A stretch of 64,000 bases of DNA. It comes from Membranipora membranacea (lineage: Eukaryota > Bryozoa > Gymnolaemata > Cheilostomatida > Membraniporidae). Below, one piece after another: positions 51,515 through 63,394 of the stretch; positions within the stretch are counted from its first letter, which is position 1; every line of letters starts with the position of its first letter. Position numbers and translations under genes: made by a program. A model generated the notes under the pieces. It did no database searches. It saw only the letters and a program-made list of their open reading frames with translations, and was not told the DNA's origin. Location of the stretch: the NCBI GenBank assembly GCA_914767715.1, contig OU612073.1:1-64000 (forward strand), in the 5' to 3' direction.

Positions 51515-51688
51515 AGTGTAACTAACAAATACTAGCCTTACGACAGATTTGTTCACAGGCCTACTGTTGTGATTGCACATAGGCTCAGTTTCCGAATGAG
51601 GAAAGCAGTCATTAATGGGCGGACCCTTTGTTATATAAAAAGGCCTCAGCTTACACTTGGTTTCACTTTCTGATTGATCACCAAGCAG
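51515..51688 (+). promoter_or_regulatory. Bidirectional promoter region of DNAJC8 and PGD with TATA box and noncoding PGD exon
   Basis: TATATAAAAAGG at 51632-51643 faces PGD. About 25 bp downstream begins a likely noncoding exon ending CCAAGCAG before gtaagg at 51689. The DNAJC8 start codon is only 117 bp upstream of the TATA box in the other direction. Confidence 0.6.
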
Positions 51689-52386
51689 GTAAGGAAGCTG
51701 TTTCCAATCTTTTACTACAAGAACTAGTCGATAGTCTTTGACTTCTTGTTAGACTGTCATGGAAGTGGTGATAGAATGTGCTTCTTTTCACATATTGTTG
51801 ATGAATATCTGGCAGTGCTGACCAAATGCATTATTACTACAAGGAGTGTTATTGCTGTTGTCACTAGCTAGTACGGTACTACAGTACATGTAATATTTCA
51901 AATTCAATGAACTCAATCTCATTGATGTAATGATGATAGTACTAGACTGATGCATATAGTACTAGATGATGCATGGCTGATATTTATCAACGTTGTTTTT
52001 GTTGCTATCGTATTTTCAATAAGAAGATTCTACATTCAGAATGCTGCATATACTGATGATAAGGTTTACTCAGTCATTTATTAGTGTAGTGCAGACTTGT
52101 ATTTAATTTTAACTGTATGAATGAGTAGCCATAAACATTATTTATGTACATATATATATATATGGTTATATAAGCATCTGCCAGTCATGCCACCATATTT
52201 TGCTGCCAAGAAGTGCCCTTCCATTCTCCCTGCTGCTGTGCCTGCTCAATTATGTAAGTCTAGTCTAGGGGTAGTCTAGTTGGGGTTATGAAATGACAAT
52301 GTTGTGATAATACTTCTATTTTCTTTTGCAGTGATAATATTTCGTGACGCTATTTCTCAGTGAGCTAGAAATCCCCGATCTACATC

Positions 52387-55300
52387 ATGTCTGAACCAGT
52401 GTGAGTATTCCTCATGACTTATTAGTTAATCTGATAATGTGATCTTTAGGCCTTTACTATGTTTTTTAATCATGTATATCTACATGTTAACTTATTGCAG
52501 TCTCCATATTTTGTCATCATAGAAGCTGAATTAATAGATAAGAATGTGGACATCCTCCGATAAGCTCGATAATACCTCACAGTAAACACTTAATCTCATC
52601 TCATGTCAAATAGATAATTCTTACCGCTGGATCTATTCAGTATTAATATATGTTACTATTATTATACAGTTAAATCTAACCCTGTTCAGTAGTTCGGATA
52701 CATAGAGACGTAACCGTGCTCAGTAGTTGGGACAAAAGCCTTACCGTCCGCAGAAGTTGGGATAGAGGGTCCCCGCATAAGATCATAATATAGTTTTATC
52801 AGATTATATCTTAGTGATTCAGACTAGAGGACTTATTGCAGTAATATTAGCTCACTTCCTTCTTCCCATACTTATATTCTTAGCCAGCCACTTTATTATT
52901 CATGTAATGATTTAGTATTCATATAATCAGTTGCTAAACATTTCTAACAGGGAAGTTAGTTGTGTAGAAATATGATCTCAAATAGCCAGTATCAGTCAGA
53001 ATAGGAACAATGGTCGTTGTGAAATGAAAATTGAAGTAATGAACCCTGAAATAACACATTACGAAACATGAAATAAATATGTTGCAACTGAGAGGTAGGA
53101 TATTGAAAGCTTGGTGACCGTTTGATATCAGTACCTCATGTTCATGATTATGTTGGTGTATATTATTATAATATGTTTATATTGATGTATATTATTATAA
53201 TAATATGTTGTAGAGCTGATATCGCCCTCATTGGACTGGCTGTTATGGGACAGAATATAATACTGAATATGAATGACCACGGTTTTGTGGTAGGTCTAAC
53301 ACATCTCCATCACATATCTTGTATATCAAGTGGTAGACTATTTCTATACAATGACATTATTCCGGTCCTCATTGTTAGCTGAGAGTACTAACACATATAT
53401 ATCTCCCGTACTGGTACTTCATGTAGTGTCTACTTCCTGTTTGGTGACATTATGTATAATTTATAATTAATTTATCGATCAGGTGTGCGCATATATATAT
53501 ATATATACAATATATTTATTGATCAGGTGTATATATATATATATTTATATTATATAGATAATATAATATATTTATCTATCAGGTGTGCGCTTATAACAGG
53601 ACTGTAGAGAAAGTGGACCATTTCCTAGCTAATGAAGCTAAAGGTACTAAGATAGTAGGAGCTAAATCTCTAGAGGATATGGTATCTAAGCTCAAGTCTC
53701 CTCGTCGCGTCATGTTACTCGTCAAAGCTGGATCTGCTGTCGACGCATTCATCGATAAACTGGTGAGTAGCAAAGATATAGTCATATATATAAGACATAG
53801 CTGTATATAAAAGACATAGCTGTATATATATATATATATTATAAACCCGTATATAAATCATCGCCATATATATGAAGCGTAGCCATTTATAAGACAAAGC
53901 CATTCTAATAATAATAATAAAGTTTATTTATGAAATGTCCAATAAATTGTTTAGAAACAATCATTTCTCAGCCTTGTACGTGTGATAAAATGTTTAAATA
54001 GAAACATACACTATGAAATAAGCCTGTGGCTGGTAAATAAATGAAAATAATTAAAAACTATGATGAAAATTAAGATAATTAAAACCTACAAGTGGAAACT
54101 GCCCAGCACCTTAAAATGCACAATAAAACCTACTGATATGGGTATATACTTCACGGAACAGATGGGTTTTTAACTGTGATTTAAAAGAGGAAGTGGAAGA
54201 GAAAGTGCGAAGGTAGGATGGTAGGGAGTTCCACACATCTGGTAAAGCGGAATTAATAAATCGCCCACCCACTGTGACTAATCTACATTTAAACTTGCTC
54301 ACCAGAGTGTTGGCTAAGTTAAAACGAGTGGTTCGGGCATGCTTAGAAGTTGAGAAAGATTAAGAACTGTAGGAAGGGATGAGATGGGGGTGATGGATAT
54401 ATGAAAGACATAGTGATTATATGCTCCGTCGGTATCCGATAAACTCAGGCTCCTGTGTTTATGAGTGGTAGTAGTTTTGTTGTGTTTGATGGACTAAGTT
54501 GTACACTCTAAATAAGTCCTTATTTGATTTATACAGTTTTACTTCCTGGTTTAATGTCAGATAGCATCGCTGGGTGATGCTGATGACTCGTGCAGATACT
54601 GTCGTGACTACCAAACCTAAAATTAGGGATGAGCTAACTTTCTTGAATTTACTGAATATAGCTAAATTCCTGTAATCATTCATTAGATATTTCAATTGAT
54701 AACAATTCAGTTGACTGGAAACTTGCGTGTAATTATAAGGACCTCTCGGCCATGTTTTGTTAGCTTCAATGAGCTGATAAAACTTGATTAAGCTGTTATT
54801 ATAACTCTGTATGTTGATGCTCATCGTGCACCTCAGATATTCAGATTTCACTCGGTGCAGGATTGAAGTTGAGTGCATGATCTAAGTTAGGTGTGTACTC
54901 TGTACGATTGAAGTTAGATCTGTCCAATATTAGTTAGGTATGAAAGATATAATTTAGGCCTGTCCAATCTATGTTAGTGTTTGTTTGATATTAGTTTGGT
55001 CCTCTCAGGCCTTTTGTGCTCTGTGTAGGTAGGAATCCGGTATAAGAGTAATCTGTAGGCTGCTCTTTATACCATTAATCTCTCACAGTGGACATCTGAC
55101 CGATTATAGACTGTATGTCTCATTAATTCTATCTGGTAAGCTGACAAGCTGTCAAAATACCCCAAACATACATATAAAGTGGAATCTAATAGATATATAT
55201 AATATATATATACAGTTACTGGTATTTACAAAGAAAGAGATCATTGATCCCTGTCTGTAATTTTGCAGCTGTAGCATAAATAGTTATAAAAAACCACATT

Positions 55301-58300
55301 TGAAGGCCACGTCTGAAAACTAAGCTCTAGTCTTCTCAGTTGGTAGTTTCAGCCAATCCATCTATTCAGATATTGATGTAAATAAGATGACAGTAAAATG
55401 ATCAGATAAAGAATGTGCTAAATCATGAGGTAACTATTTGTTACATAGTGCTGATGTAGTCTGTTATAAACCCGCATACTCAGCGTGACTTGGCCTTACT
55501 CCGCTAGACGTGACTCGACATATTTACTTCTCTTTGTTAGATTTTTTGCTTGCCAATAAATAAGGAAGAATGTGACACTTTATCTAATAAATAATATTTA
55601 ATGTATTTTGTGTGCTGTTCACTGCAGTATATTATCATATATGAAATGTTTAGTGATCTCACATTCCCTGAATATGGCCAGTGTCAGATTGGTGAATCTC
55701 TTATACTGAAGTGTTGGGTTATTAGATGCCTCTGTATACAGCTTATTCATCAACATGTGGTGGTTTCCTTTTGTTTTATCATTGCAACCATGGTGTCTAG
55801 AATAACCATCCACTTTCCTTGCTACATGGCAGATATCTCTCAAATCAGGTTCAGTTTTATGGGTTTTCGCTAACAGGTGCCCCTGCACATTAAGGGATAA
55901 TACTGACAGTATGTTGTTTTTATTTTCTGACAGGTGCCCCTGCGCAGTAAGGGATAATACTGACAGTATGTTGTTTTTCTCTGACAGGTGCCCCTGCCCA
56001 GTAAGGGATAATATTGACAGTATGTTGTTTTTCTCTGACCGGTGCCCCTGCTTAGTAAGGGATAATATTGACAGTATGTTGTTTTTCTCTAACAGGTGCC
56101 CCTGCTCAGTAAGGGGGATATTATTATAGACGGAGGAAACTCTGAGTATACTGATTCTAATAGGAGAACTAAAGATCTATCAGATAAAGGTATACTCTTT
56201 GTAGGCAGTGGTGTCAGCGGGGGAGAAGAGGGAGCTAGATACGGCCCCTCACTAATGCCTGGAGGCAATGAGAAGGCCTGGTAAGTATATAATATAGTAT
56301 CATATGAATGTAGACTTATATACAGGCCTAGCACTCTATAATTAGTCCCTCACATGTATTGGCCTGTGCATCTCTATATATTATCACTGATCTCTGTTCA
56401 TTAGTTTGATATGAAGGTTGAGCAGGTTGTCAAGATATATATTTTTATGTATTGTACCTGCGTATTATGTTATCTGCGGTGCTTGAGTTTCTTATTGAGC
56501 GTGTTGTGAACAGTATAATTTATTTATTTTTCAGGCCACAACACATAAAACCTATAACTTTGCTATTTCTCTTGTTGACAGGCCACATATAAAGCCTATA
56601 TTCCAGGCTATCGCTGCTCAGGTTGATGGTGAGCCTTGCTGCGATTGGGTGAGTAATGGTTCTATTAATTATCCCTTCTGTACTTGTTGAGTTGGTGTAG
56701 ATAGAGTTTAGATTACACAAACTCTGCTTCTATTAGTGTATGAGAGGAGTGCTGGGATAGGTCTACCTACCTACAGTACTCACTAGACTAACATAGCTAC
56801 AGTGTGATAAGTGGTGGCTCTTTATCCTTATATAGAATATGAAGGTTACATCAGCTAAATTTATCAGTTAGAATAATCAAGTTAATAAATAGTCATACAT
56901 GTATATTATGTATATCTATATATGCCCACTGTGTCATAGCTGTGTCTAAACATTCCTAGAATGCTTCCTCAAAATTGTCTGAGTCTCTCTTTCCCCCAAG
57001 ATAATTACATATTGATATTGTATTTTGTGTTGTAATGCATATTTTCTATCAATGAAATGGATGACAATAGATAATTATACACCATTGACTTAATAATAAG
57101 TCTATGTTATACACACAAACATTGTGTTTATAGTCAGTAAGTGTGTAATTATAGTTATGTATATATATATTATATATATATATACTCACACGAGTGACGT
57201 TTATAGTCAGTAAGTGTATAATTATAGATATGTATATAATTTTATATATATATATATATATTTATCATATATACACACATATGATGTTTATAGTCAGTTA
57301 ATGTATAATTATATACTTGTATGTAGGTAGGTGATGAGGGAGCGGGACACTTTGTTAAGATGGTACATAACGGTATCGAGTATGGAGATATGCAGCTGTG
57401 CTGTGAGGCTTATCAGCTTATGAAGGATGCTCTGGGTATGGATCATGATGCTATGAGTGAGGTAAGAACTGCTACTATAAACACGCCTCCCCCCCTCTCC
57501 TCCACAACGAAACCTTTAATCTGCCCTGGGTATGGATAATGAGACTATGAGTGAGGTTATATACCCATTGCAGGCCCTACTCAATTAATACACAAAGATA
57601 ATTAAGCAATGATCATCTTTTTTGGAGTTGTGTTTTCAATGTCAAAGAAAAAACAACTCCCAATCAGGCCTCTTTACTAGCCAATACATCAGGGAGGGTG
57701 GGGCATATCCCACGCTTCCTGATGTATTGGAGGAGCAGTTGATATTAGCGGAGTATTGTGTGTGACTAGGAATAAATTATCTGAATATAATAGATCAGAA
57801 GTGATATTCAAGATCCATCCTTGGTCCTGAAATTTACTCAAACAAAGTTAGTGTTGTTAGGCATTGTAGATAAACATGATTCTTATGCATTAATTGGGTT
57901 CTGTGAATTAAATGAAGATTTACAGATACATTGAAACAACTGATTTGTTAGTAATGAAAACCAAATCTTTGAATTGTAATTTTCGTACTATAGATACATA
58001 GATACATGATATTCTTTGATAGGCGTATATGACATCCGACTTATTATATATCAATGCCTGCATGTTTGTGTTATTAAGGTATTTGCTGAATGGAATAAGT
58101 CAGAATTAGATTCATTCCTGATTGAGATAACTCGAGATATTCTCAAGTTTAAGGATGAGGAGGGAGATTATCTGGTAGAGAAGATTAGAGACACGGCTGG
58201 TCAGGTGAGTGGTAGTTACTCTCTCCCTCTCTCTCTCTTTCTCTCTCTTACTCTCTCAGTGTATTATAGCTATCAGTTCAGACAGTTATAAGTCATTGTT

Positions 58301-61300
58301 TAAACGATAGTGATTTATTCAGACGGGAAGTCAAGTAAATTTGTGGTGTTGGATTGTATTATGGCTATCAGTACAGACAGTTACAACAGTACAGTTATAT
58401 AAACACGCATGGCCTTTCTTGATTGAGATTAAGACAGAGATAAGTTGTCTATAAGAGTTGTGTGTCATGTGTGTTATGTTTATGAACAATTTTGGTAAGT
58501 AAGCCCACCGGTAAATATCAACAATTACATCATAATGAATTTATCAGGGAAAAGACGAGAGTTGAAACTGTACGGCTCAAATAATGACAACAAATTTATG
58601 TCCATTCCAGATAGTGTCTTGCAAATTGCCATATCAATTGCAATGTGTCAAACATCAAACTTGTTAGTTATGTTGGTGATTTATTCAGACAGGGAAGTAA
58701 ATTTGTGGTATTGGATTGGCTGGTGAAATGAAGCAAAAAACAAGTGGTAGCTCCACAAGGAACTAAAAATCGATTGTTTCTCAATACATCATATGTTTTC
58801 TATGAATTGAGACACGGTTACAGCAACAGTGCAATCGCTATTGCATTGTGTCATTTGTGTCAAAGACTTGGCAAAAAATCTGATGAATACATACACGCAC
58901 CTAAGGATCTGAAACGACCAATCTGTATATACTCTGAGCCAATAGCCTGATAGTTTGTAACAAATATTGCAATCGATTGTGCCTTTCTCACCGTCCCTAA
59001 AAATGATAGGGTGATTGCCGATCTAGCAAGCCTGCTAATTACCCTTGGAATCATGAACTCACATCCCATACTACCGTCCTATCTAACACAGTGTACAGTT
59101 TAGGGTTAATAGAGCTCACATTGCCCATCACTGATTCCCCCCTGATGGTGTTTAGGCGTCTTGGCAGTTTGTCAGCATGAATATATTTGTAGTCACATAA
59201 TGTTCTATGAGTCAGTCAGTAAAAGAGTACAGAAGTCACTGATGCTTTATAGAAATGAGAAGGTGAAGTGTTATATGTAGACTTGACAAAGATGCAGCCC
59301 TGAATGCTTAGTTCTGAATACAAGTCAGATCTTATAAAGATATCTATTAATAAGTGATTACGATTGAGAGTTACCCCCCTTATTACATATTTTTTGTGTA
59401 TATTTGATAGAAAGGTACTGGTAAGTGGACGGCTATCTCAGCCTTAGAATACGGTATGCCGGTTACTCTTATAGGAGAGTCTGTATTTGCCCGCTGTCTG
59501 TCATCATTAAAGAGTGAGAGAGTGGAGGCTAGTAAGGTACTCAAGGGACCAGCTACAGCTAAATACTCAGGAGATAAAAAAGAGTTCATCGATCATATCA
59601 AGAAGGTAAAGTATCTATCATGTCATTATAAGTCTAATGTCTGTCTGCGCTCATTCCGCTCCCAGACTATCCTCAGTACAGACTTGCTATCACTTGTTAT
59701 GGCTGATAAATTTAAACCCCTCCACAAGAGATAGTATGTAAGAAGTGACAAATTCATATCATATAGGGGGCCCTCACCTACCCCCAATCTGCTTTCACAT
59801 CTATATATGTATATGTATAACTAAATTTTATGGAACTCACAACCTTATTAGCAGTAATCTGTCAAAGGGACTTCCACCATTTGAGAGATCACCCACTTAT
59901 TTGATGTATAACCTGAACTGACTGTAATCTGCACTCAAGTTTACTGATTGAAAAAGCTAAGAATATAAACTACACCATAATTATTATTCCATTAATATTC
60001 ATATAAATGAAAATCACCTGCATATGTCAGATTTAATGATAAACACCACCGCTTCCTAAAAACAGAAGAGACTGCCTTCTTCTTCCCTAGCCTCCTCAGC
60101 TTGAGAGCTGTGATCTGCTCGCTCTGATCTGTGTCCCTCTAAGGTAGTGAATTATGTCCTATTATTTGTATTTGTAGGCTCTGTATGCCTCTAAGATTGT
60201 ATCTTATGCACAAGGATTTATGCTGATGAGACAAGCGGCAAAAGAATTTAACTGGAAACTCAATTATGGAGCTATAGCTCTTATGTGGAGAGGTGGATGT
60301 ATCATTAGAAGGTAATACTAACCCCTGAATACACACTGTGGCTCCCGGATAGACCCTCAGCCCTGTCCCTATCTCTTTACCCCTCACCTCCCCCCTTCAT
60401 GTGTAGCTATGGATGTATAATGAGATGGTGACACTGTAGAGCCACACTGATCCGCATATGTACGTGTAACATATATCAATAAACCGTAGAGAGGTCTGAT
60501 CTCTGCATCCAGCTCTCAGAACTCTGATCTCAGATAAGAACTTCTAACATGTCTGACTTTGGTCAGACCCTGGTCAGCTGATAGCCTGTGTTCTGATATA
60601 CAAGCTCAGTGTGTAGGGGGTGGGAGGCAAGAATGTTCTGTCTTTATGTTACATAGTCCGGGTTCTTCTGATACCTCAGTTGAACTTTACATTCAAGCTT
60701 TTATGGCGCTTAGTTATCATGCTGGCATGGGAACCGCTCGTACCATCTACAGCTAAGCTCAATCTGTATTCAGGAATGTTTTATTATAAGTATGTCACTA
60801 TGACTGTCACATTATTAATATCTCTCCATACAACCAGGATACAATGACTGACTTATTAATATTGATTGATAGATCTCTTCCCTTTTTTTTCAGATCGTCC
60901 ATATTTCCTTATCTTTTTATCTGCCATTTTTACACTGGTGTCTTGTTCTCATATAGGTTATGATTTAATAATCCCAGTGTTGTAATCATATTTATCCCGA
61001 TGTTATTATTACAGTGTGTTTCTGGGTAATATCCGAGAAGCTTATGCTAAGAATCCAGACCTCACCAATCTGCTGATGGACGATTTCTTTACTAAAGCTA
61101 TTCATGATGCTCAGGTAATTTAATTGTCTCCTTTGTATATTATTTGTTCTTTCCCTTCATGGGCCAACTTATACATGAGAAACTAGAGAGTCTAGAGTAT
61201 TAATCAGACTGTTTAATTTGTCTGAATAGGAGCCAAAATACTGATCTAATAACAAACAGATCGATGTTGAGGTGGTTAAATTATAAGTGTCTCATTCTCT

Positions 61301-62329
61301 TTTCATCTAATGGCTCATGTATATCTTGACATCTTCCCCTCCTCCGCCCATGCCCGTATAGTCTGGTAGTCGTCCATATACTGAAGAATGTCAGTAGAGA
61401 TATGAGTTAAGATAAGACAAAAATATATCAACTTAGTTGTGTTGAGACAATGAGAGAAATATTTGACAGTACTGGTAACAAAGAGAACCTGGTGTTTTTT
61501 TATATTGTCTATGGTTTCCATGGTAACCAATACTGTGTAGTGATAGCCCTCATTAATCATGTCTGTCTGTAAAGTAAGGGCAGTAAATGGTAAGCATCAA
61601 GTCTGGGGACAAGAACCCCTCGACAACAACATAAGTTATCACGCCGGTCCTAAGGCTATCACTATGCTGACTGAGATGTAATCTGAGTACCTCAGACTAC
61701 AGTGTTAGAATATTTAGTGGTTGATTGTTTAGTGTTTGATTGTTTAGTGTTTGACTATTTAATGTTTGATTAATTAGTGTTTGATTATTTAGTGTTTGAC
61801 TCTTCAGTGTTTGACTGTTTAGTGTTTGACTATTTATAGCAATCCTGGAGAGTCGTCGTCTCACAGGCAGCTTTACTAGGTATACCAGTACCTGCCTTCA
61901 GTACAGCTCTAGCTTTCTATGATGGTTACAGACATGAAAAACTACCAGCTAATCTTATTCAGGTGCGTTAGCCGTTAGTACTATTAATATTACTATTCTT
62001 CTTCTTCTACTTCTTCTTCTTACTCTGATGATGATGATGTGATCAGCTGACTGTAGATGGATTGTGTATTCAGATGTCCACCGGTATGCCCTTAATACAG
62101 TATATAGAGCTTTATGACATTAATAGGTAAATTACAACATACTGCAATATTACAGTATACAGCTTTATACCAGTATATAAGTATATATATTATGTATATA
62201 AATTGACAGGCACAGAGAGATTATTTCGGAGCTCATACATATGAGTTATTATCTAACCCTGGTAAGTGGGTACACACTAACTGGACAGGCAGGGGAGGTA
62301 ATGTGTCGTCTACTACCTACGACGCCTAA
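52387..62329 (+). CDS. PGD: 6-phosphogluconate dehydrogenase, decarboxylating
   Basis: Twelve coding exons: 52387-52400, 53214-53289, 53583-53762, 56096-56280, 56582-56648, 57327-57461, 58079-58204, 59411-59605, 60178-60311, 61015-61114, 61840-61962 and 62210-62329. They give 484 aa, the usual length, in perfect phase. The enzyme oxidises 6-phosphogluconate with NADP+ to ribulose-5-phosphate and CO2 in the cytosolic pentose-phosphate pathway. Visible features are the dinucleotide fold [18 protein letters not shown], the NADP-specific NRT, the substrate signature [12 protein letters not shown], the catalytic K185 and HN at 188-189 in [14 protein letters not shown], and the C-terminal YFGAHTYE. 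An upstream 5' UTR exon ends at 51688; the ATG-bearing exon starts at 52332. AATAAA lies at 62887. Several introns carry duplicated splice sites. Confidence 0.97.
53470..53592 (+). repeat. Three copies of the PGD exon 3 acceptor
   Basis: The motif tttatc(g/t)atcag followed by GTGTGCGC, the true junction at 53582/53583, also occurs near 53480 (complete, atcag-gtgtgcgc) and 53524 (atcag-gtgta), separated by AT repeats. Confidence 0.8.
53905..54360 (-). mobile_element. LINE 3'-end fragment
   Basis: The minus strand encodes [19 protein letters not shown] followed by KSQLKTHLF, the extreme C-terminus common in CR1/L2-type LINE proteins, then a noncoding tail ending in a TAA-rich repeat near 53905-53925. 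It lies in PGD intron 3. Confidence 0.72.
54361..55860. other. Middle of PGD intron 3
   Basis: There is no exon or recognisable element. A 139-codon minus-strand frame at 54459-54878 shows no known domain. Confidence 0.45.
55862..56120 (+). repeat. Five tandem ~55-bp copies of the PGD exon 4 acceptor plus exon start
   Basis: Each copy has a pyrimidine tract, (t/a)gacag or taacag, then gtgcccctgc and agtaaggg. The copy next to the exon (junction 56095/56096) is the true one. The copy ending near 56040 reads gaccgg and has lost its AG. In the decoys, the reading frame meets TAA right after SKG. Confidence 0.93.
56525..56605 (+). repeat. Duplicated PGD exon 5 acceptor
   Basis: tttttcag followed by GCCACAACACATAAAACC at 56530-56552 copies the true start GCCACATATAAAGCC at 56582. 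The decoy has the better pyrimidine tract but leads to a TAA in frame after 18 codons. Confidence 0.75.
57100..57326 (+). repeat. Three copies of the intron end before PGD exon 6
   Basis: tttatagtcagtaagtgt(g/a)taattata occurs twice and as tttatagtcagttaatgt next to the true acceptor atgtag, separated by TA repeats. Spacing is about 70 and 90 bp. Confidence 0.75.
57515..57560 (+). repeat. Copy of the PGD exon 6 end inside the next intron
   Basis: gccctgggtatggataatga followed by gactatgagtgaggtt repeats the exon end GCTCTGGGTATGGATCATGA followed by TGCTATGAGTGAG/gtaag found 70 bp upstream. The copied donor is gttata rather than gtaaga. Confidence 0.85.
57681..57730. repeat. 50-bp hairpin in PGD intron 6
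   Basis: ccaatacatcagg pairs with cctgatgtattgg, and gggtgggg with the downstream tatccca. MITE-like palindrome. Confidence 0.7.
61710..61839 (+). repeat. 16-bp repeat of a branch-site-plus-acceptor motif before PGD exon 11
   Basis: About eight units of tttagtgtttga(c/t)tat or tgt precede the real acceptor tgactatttatag. Each unit has a TTGAC/TTGAT branch-like core and a TTTAG or TTCAG. Confidence 0.85.
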
Positions 62330-62930
62330 ATACTACATATGACGCCTAAATACACCACAATATACTACGTATGACTAGCACATTAAGTGCAACATAATAA
62401 TAATACCTACATGAGAAAACTTTATCCTCCACGGAGACAGAGAGAAAACAGAAACATCTTTGCTAATAGCACACTTACATATATAACATTTCAGAGCAGC
62501 TCTTTGGGTTAGTTTCTTATAATTACACTAGCCTATCATTTCACAATTTATCTTGATTGAAATGTTTCCTGGATGATGTTTAATGTTTCCCATCTGCTCT
62601 AATTCATCTAATGTTGAGTTTATATAGAACTTCCAGATGCGTGATTGGTCTGTGATCGCTGCTGCCTTATGCACAGACAGACACAAAGTCATCACTGCTT
62701 CCTCTATCTAAGTTAGGTAGTGTGTTTACTCAGAGTAAAGGTATCCTTACTCTGTTGATGATGTAGTTATTTTATCGTATAGTTAACTAATTATTTCATG
62801 CTGCTGTATTTCTGATTCTATAGATGACACTGTGCTCTTTCTATCTTTCTTCTCAACATTTTATTTTTTATGGAAGTTGACAACAAAATAAAATGAAGAC
62901 AACAAAACTTGTGACTAGATAACTAGAGAA
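62330..62930 (+). other. PGD 3' UTR and flank
   Basis: The segment tacgacgcctaaatac across the stop codon is repeated once directly (tatgacgcctaaatac, about 62339-62354). The poly(A) signal is probably AATAAA at 62887. Confidence 0.55.
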
Positions 62931-62934
62931 TAAT

Positions 62935-63090
62935 TGTCTTTGAAGAAGCCTTTGATAGCTCAAATGATCATATCCTTTGCTATCAAGCGAGAGGTCCCGG
63001 GTTTGATTCCTGGTTCGATTCCCGCTATCGTCTCAAGAGATTTACCCTGGCTTCTCCCTACTCAAAAAAAACCACAAAATCAAAAATCAG
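62935..63090 (+). mobile_element. tRNA-like repeat, probable SINE head
   Basis: The sequence contains a D-arm/A-box-like tagctcaaatgatcat and a good T arm (CCGGG, loop TTTGATT, CCTGG), then an extra ggttcgattcccgc and an A-rich tail. The anticodon arm is not clear, so it is more likely tRNA-derived than a functional tRNA. Confidence 0.5.
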
Positions 63091-63394
63091 CTTCAACCAT
63101 GACAACTCCCACAAATCACTAACATATCATACTCAGACAACTCTCATAATCACAAAACCGACTGATGGAACATACTCATCCTTATAACATCAAGGATGTT
63201 GTTTTCTATCAGTAATAATCAAAATTGTCCAGGGGCCTTTGAGCACTAGGGGTGTCAATCACCTGTTCTCTGGAGTGTACGGTCTCATACCACTACCATC
63301 CCCCCACATAAGACAGGACAAGACTGTCTGTGGTAGTTTTGTAGGTCTGTATTATCGGAAAACTTATGTATGAGGTTTACATTGAGATTTTTGT

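Noticed and set aside
62935-63010. Functional tRNA gene
   Set aside because: The T arm is good, but the acceptor and anticodon arms do not form a clear tRNA, and a repeat-like tail follows.
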